In this document: one piece after another, positions 61,338 to 64,000 of the stretch
Layout of the letters: each line of letters opens with the position of its first letter
Numbering within the stretch: the stretch's first letter is position 1
Source of the DNA: Variovorax sp. J22G73
GTDB taxonomy: Bacteria; Pseudomonadota; Gammaproteobacteria; Burkholderiales; Burkholderiaceae_C
DNA length: 64,000 nucleotides
Assembly (NCBI RefSeq): GCF_030317035.1
Contig: NZ_JASZYK010000016.1
Location: 62,001 to 126,000 of the forward strand
Direction: 5' to 3'
Made by a program: the position numbers and the translations under genes
Notes under the pieces: model-generated
What the model was told of the DNA's origin: nothing
The model's input: only the letters and a program-made list of their open reading frames with translations
The model's database searches: none

Positions 61338-61987
61338 CGCGCGGCTCCTTTCAGCGCGGGGGAGGGCGCGTGGGCTGCGGACTGCGCCACCACCACGCGG
61401 TCGAGCGCGGCGATGTCCGCGTCCTTCACGTGCACCATCTGCTTGAGCTTCTCGACGTCGACCTCTTCCACGTCCTGCTCGCGCGAGGGCCACGCGCCGG
61501 TGCGGATGCACAGCACGCAGCGCACGATTTCCACGATGCCCTGCAGCAGCAGCGTGAAGCCCGCCAGCGGAATGACGAACTTGAACGGGTACAGCGGCAG
61601 CGGCTCGGCCGAGAAGGTCTGCTCGCGAATGGCCATCGACTCGCCCGCGTACACCCAGCCGGCCCAGGTGAGCGCCACGATGCCGGGCAGGAAGAACACG
61701 ATGTACAGCACCAGGTCCACCAGCGCCTGCGTGCGCGGGCGGAAGAAGCCGTAGAGCACGTCCCCGCGCACATGGCCGTTCTTGGACAGCGTGTACGCGC
61801 CGGCGGTCATGAACATGGCGCCGTACAGCATGATCTGCGCGTCGAGCACCCAGGCGTGGGGCTTGTTCAGCACGTAGCGCGAGAACACCTCCCAGCTGAT
61901 CAGCAGCGTGAGCAGCAGCACGCACCAGGCGAAGGTCTTGCCGATCCAGGTGGAAAACCGGTCGACCGCGAGCAGAAAGGATTGCAT
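61334..61987 (-). CDS. dctQ: TRAP transporter small permease (DctQ)
   Basis: A 217-residue inner-membrane protein with four helices (WIGKTFAWCVLLLTLLISWE, AQIMLYGAMFMTAGAYTLSK, LVLYIVFFLPGIVALTWAGW, FKFVIPLAGFTLLLQGIVEI). The DctQ pattern VFSRYVLNKPHAWVLDAQIM is conserved. A charged C-terminal extension (EEVDVEKLKQMVHVKDADIA) is longer than usual. ATG at 61987 follows GAGGAG. It pairs with DctM. Confidence 0.9.
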   Translation of the reverse strand: MQSFLLAVDRFSTWIGKTFAWCVLLLTLLISWEVFSRYVLNKPHAWVLDAQIMLYGAMFMTAGAYTLSKNGHVRGDVLYGFFRPRTQALVDLVLYIVFFLPGIVALTWAGWVYAGESMAIREQTFSAEPLPLYPFKFVIPLAGFTLLLQGIVEIVRCVLCIRTGAWPSREQDVEEVDVEKLKQMVHVKDADIAALDRVVVAQSAAHAPSPALKGAAR

Positions 61988-62055
61988 CGGAACGAACTCC
62001 TCGCCGCGAGCCCTTGCAGGGCTGTCGCGGCTTGCGTGCAGGCATTGCACGGACA

Positions 62056-62083
62056 TGAAAAAGAAGGGCACCACCCGGTGCCC
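62056..62083 (-). terminator. Attenuator-like hairpin between dctP and dctQ
   Basis: Read on the minus strand, a 7-base stem GGGCACC/GGTGCCC with a GGGT loop (62066-62083) is followed by TTCTTTTTC. It lies 21 bases behind the dctP stop. Partial termination here would give more binding protein than permease. Confidence 0.6.
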
Positions 62084-62103
62084 CCCGCGTCGCTGGGCGC
62101 GCT

Positions 62104-63219
62104 TCAGGTCTTCTTCGCCTGCCGTCCGAAGTAGTGGTTGTAGGCCATCTTGAAATCGACCTCGTAGTCGTTCTGCCACTGGCCGGCGCGCTCGGCGAAG
62201 GTGCGCTGCGAGTCGAGCACCTTCTTGAACATCGGGTTCTCGGCCGACTTCTTGGCGATGGTCTTGTCCCACGAGGCGAGCTGCGCGCGCAGCACGGCGT
62301 CGGGTGTCTTGTAGAACTTGATGCCGCTCTTCTTCAGCTCTTCGTAGTCCTTCGAGTTGCGGTCGATGGCCTTCCAGCTCATGTCGGCGCTGGCGGCCTG
62401 CGTGGCGTACTCGATGATGGAGCGCAGCTCGGCGGGCAGCGCCTTGAGCTTGCCGCCGTTGAACAGCACCTCGAACTGTTCGCCGCACTGGTGAAAGCTC
62501 TGCAGCATGCAGTTCTTGGCCACGTCGGGAAAGCCCAGCACGCGGTCGCTCGATGCGTTGTTGAACTCGGCCGCGTCGATGAGCCCGCGGTCCAGCGCGG
62601 GCACGATCTCGCCGCCGGGCAGCGGGTTCACCGCCGCGCCCATGTCGGTGAACACATCGACCGCCAGGCCCACGGTGCGGAACTTCAGGCCCTTCATGTC
62701 CTCGGCCTTAGCCACCGGCTTCTTGAACCAGCCCAGCGGCTGCGTGGGCATGGGCCCGTAGAGGTAGGAGGCGACGTCGAGGTTGAGGCTCTTGTAGATC
62801 TCGTCCATCAGCGCCTTGCCGCCGCCGTAAGCGTGCCAGGCCAGGATCATGTTGGCGTCCATGCCGTAGCCCGGGCCCGACCCCCACAGCGCGAGCGCGG
62901 AGTTCTTGCCGTACCAGTACGCCACCACGCCGTGGCCGCCGTCGAGCGTGCCCTTGGCCACCGCGTCGAGCAGCTGGAAGGCCGGCACCACCGAACCGGC
63001 GGGCAGCACCTCGATCTTCAGGCGGTTGCCCGCCATGTCGTTCACCTTCTTGGCGTAGTCCTGCGCGTACTCGTGGAAGATGTCCTTGGCGGGCCAGGTG
63101 CTCTGGAAGCGCAGCGAGGTGGTCTGGGCCATGCTGACCATCGGCACGGACATGGCGCCCGCGGCCACCGCGGCGCCCTTGAGCAGCCCGCGGCGGCGGG
63201 GCATTTTGCTGTCTGTCAT
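62104..63219 (-). CDS. dctP: TRAP transporter periplasmic receptor (DctP)
   Basis: A 371-residue binding protein. It has a Tat-type N-terminus (MTDSKMPRRRGLLKGAAVAA). Family segments include LRFQSTWPAKDIFHEYAQDY, LLDAVAKGTLDGGHGVVAYW, GLKFRTVGLAVDVFTDMGAA (the arginine that binds the substrate carboxylate), and NPLPGGEIVPALDRGLIDAAEF. The longer form (371 versus about 330 residues) and WYGKNSALALWGSGPGYGM place it in the TRAP subgroup used for lactate, pyruvate or aromatic-acid ligands. First gene of the dctPQM operon. Confidence 0.92.
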   Translation of the reverse strand: MTDSKMPRRRGLLKGAAVAAGAMSVPMVSMAQTTSLRFQSTWPAKDIFHEYAQDYAKKVNDMAGNRLKIEVLPAGSVVPAFQLLDAVAKGTLDGGHGVVAYWYGKNSALALWGSGPGYGMDANMILAWHAYGGGKALMDEIYKSLNLDVASYLYGPMPTQPLGWFKKPVAKAEDMKGLKFRTVGLAVDVFTDMGAAVNPLPGGEIVPALDRGLIDAAEFNNASSDRVLGFPDVAKNCMLQSFHQCGEQFEVLFNGGKLKALPAELRSIIEYATQAASADMSWKAIDRNSKDYEELKKSGIKFYKTPDAVLRAQLASWDKTIAKKSAENPMFKKVLDSQRTFAERAGQWQNDYEVDFKMAYNHYFGRQAKKT

Positions 63220-63329
63220 GTGTCTCTCTCCAAGTGGGACTGACTGGGAAAACCCAGGCCGCCGTCTTGGAGTTATGGTTTGACGGGCCAAGCCGCCATC
63301 TTTGGCGCGCGGGAACACGCCGACAAACA

Positions 63330-63372
63330 GGGTTTTCACGAACCGGTGAAAAATTCCGCTCATTGAAAACCC
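63330..63372. promoter_or_regulatory. Nested inverted repeats in the dctP/rhodanese intergenic region
   Basis: Outer arms GGGTTTTCA (63330-63338) and TGAAAACCC (63364-63372) are perfect complements over a 25-base centre. An inner pair TTTTCAC (63333-63339)/GTGAAAA (63346-63352) is also exact. They lie upstream of both divergent genes (starts at 63219 and 63395), so a regulator-binding region is plausible. Confidence 0.45.
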
Positions 63373-63394
63373 GAACCCCAAGGAATCAACTCCA

Positions 63395-63802
63395 ATGACC
63401 GAACCCGAAAACAAGGGCTACGCCGGCGACGTGACGCCCGAGCAGGCCGCCCAGTGGATGACCAGCGGCGAGGCCGTGCTGGTCGACGTGCGCACCGACG
63501 CCGAGCGCGAGTGGGTCGGCTACGTGCCGGGCGCTGTCCCCCTGGCCTGGAAGCAATGGCCGGGCATGGCGATGAACCCCGCGTTCGACGACGGCGTGGT
63601 CGCCGCTGCCGCCGGTGGCAGGAAGGTCGTGCTGCTGTGCCGCAGCGGCGTGCGTTCCGTGGCCGCGGCCAGGCGCGCGACCGAGCTGGGTGTCGAGGCC
63701 TACAACATCCTCGAAGGGTTCGAAGGGAATCCGGACGAGCAAGGGCACCGGAACCAGGTCGGCGGGTGGCGCAAGCGCGGGTTGCCCTGGAAGCAGAACT
63801 AG
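63395..63802 (+). CDS. Rhodanese-like sulfurtransferase
   Basis: A 135-residue single-domain protein. The rhodanese fold shows VTPEQAAQWMTSGEAVLVDV, DVRTDAEREWVGYVPGAVPL and the active-site loop LLCRSGVRSVAAAR with Cys82. The C-terminal YNILEGFEGNPDEQGHRNQVGGW is typical of the PspE/GlpE-like small rhodaneses. It transfers sulfane sulfur, possibly to cyanide or a thiol acceptor. ATG at 63395 follows AAGGAA. It is divergent from dctP, without obvious functional link. Confidence 0.93.
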   Translation: MTEPENKGYAGDVTPEQAAQWMTSGEAVLVDVRTDAEREWVGYVPGAVPLAWKQWPGMAMNPAFDDGVVAAAAGGRKVVLLCRSGVRSVAAARRATELGVEAYNILEGFEGNPDEQGHRNQVGGWRKRGLPWKQN

Positions 63803-63871
63803 AACCGAGTTTTTCGAGGTGCGCCGGCGGCCTGTACACCCGCCCAGGAACCGTTCTCTTGCGCACAAAAC

Positions 63872-63900
63872 AAAAAGGCCCGCCGATCTCCCGGCGAGCC
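63872..63900 (-). terminator. Rho-independent terminator of the LysM gene
   Basis: On the minus strand, a hairpin of about nine bases with one mismatch (63877-63885 and 63892-63900, 6-base loop) is followed by TTTTTGTTTTG. It starts 24 bases after the kbp-like stop codon and also faces the rhodanese gene. Confidence 0.85.
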
Positions 63901-63924
63901 TTCGCATGAACAGCTTCGCGGCCG

Positions 63925-64000
63925 TTACTTGAGCGGCGGAATCCGCAGCTTCTGCCCCGGATAGATCTTGTCCGGGTTGCTCAGCATCGGCTTGTTCGCC
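63925..64000 (-). CDS. kbp: Kbp/YgaU-like LysM protein, C-terminus (partial)
   Basis: The last 24 codons before TAA of a minus-strand gene cut by the right edge. The end ANKPMLSNPDKIYPGQKLRIPPLK matches the LysM C-terminus of the potassium-binding Kbp/YgaU protein (BON plus LysM). The BON domain is outside the window. A different LysM protein cannot be excluded. Confidence 0.8.
   Translation of the reverse strand, partial: ANKPMLSNPDKIYPGQKLRIPPLK

Overview
The window reads as a piece of chromosome from a high-GC betaproteobacterium of the order Burkholderiales, most likely a Variovorax-like member of the Comamonadaceae. Three things point there: the uniformly GC-rich codon use; four orphan Bug/TctC-type periplasmic receptors without TctA/TctB permeases; and a DUF3348-DUF802-OmpA-DUF2894 gene block that I know from that order. 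I see no rRNA, tRNA, CRISPR array, insertion sequence or phage gene. The assignment is by family recognition only; no searches were run.

Layout. 1-2076: start of an aquaporin gene (cut by the window edge), an orphan ABC-type binding protein and a small exported DUF3761-type protein. 2191-7833 (minus): a tightly coupled six-gene set for exported proteins, namely a beta-barrel outer-membrane protein, four pilin-like or beta-sandwich secreted proteins and a PapD-like chaperone. It looks like an unusual chaperone/usher-style surface-fibre operon. 8011-11938: htpG behind a very good sigma-32 promoter, a lipoprotein and a Bug receptor. 11994-17506: a cell-envelope set (two glycosyltransferases, a di-iron ferritin-like protein, an exported unknown and UDP-glucose dehydrogenase). 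17492-22593: acyl-CoA catabolic operon (class III CoA-transferase, Bug receptor, AidB-like acyl-CoA dehydrogenase) with a divergent LysR gene. 22590-25926: SrkA-type kinase, a DUF2855 protein, and the ohr-ohrR peroxide pair with terminator and operator.

25984-30882 (minus): the most interesting locus, DUF3348, a 900-residue MotA/ExbB-like membrane protein with a very long helical tail (DUF802), a MotB-like OmpA protein with a conserved Asp before its single membrane helix, and DUF2894. Together they look like a ZorAB-type ion-driven motor with two unknown partners. 31008-32927: NodIJ-type ABC exporter. 33031-35308: three overlapping genes of unknown function. 35305-39958: LysR, GST, a flavin-type oxidase, and a P450 divergent from an ArsR-type regulator with a perfect operator-like palindrome between them. 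40002-47080: Bug receptor, AMP nucleosidase, LOG-family protein and a complete iron/polyamine/phosphonate-type ABC importer. 47289-50553: LysR, ketopantoate reductase, glutathione reductase.

50630-54956: a divergent pair, one gene for an exported FecR/DUF6600 protein with a giant glutamine-rich tail and one for an exported PEP-synthase-like ATP-grasp protein with reordered domains. 55030-59347: LysR, class III CoA-transferase (the usual catalytic Asp position is Gly), HMG-CoA-lyase-like enzyme and Bug receptor, with a LysR-box palindrome in front. 59388-63219: a TRAP transporter with a repeat-containing insert in DctM and an attenuator-like hairpin after dctP. 63395-64000: a rhodanese and the end of a Kbp/YgaU-like LysM gene.

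Taken together the window is mainly organic-acid uptake and CoA-thioester catabolism, redox and heat stress defence, and envelope functions. Genes are densely packed, with many 1-4 base overlaps that indicate translational coupling. Short in-frame tandem repeats (9-27 bases) recur in linkers and gene ends.
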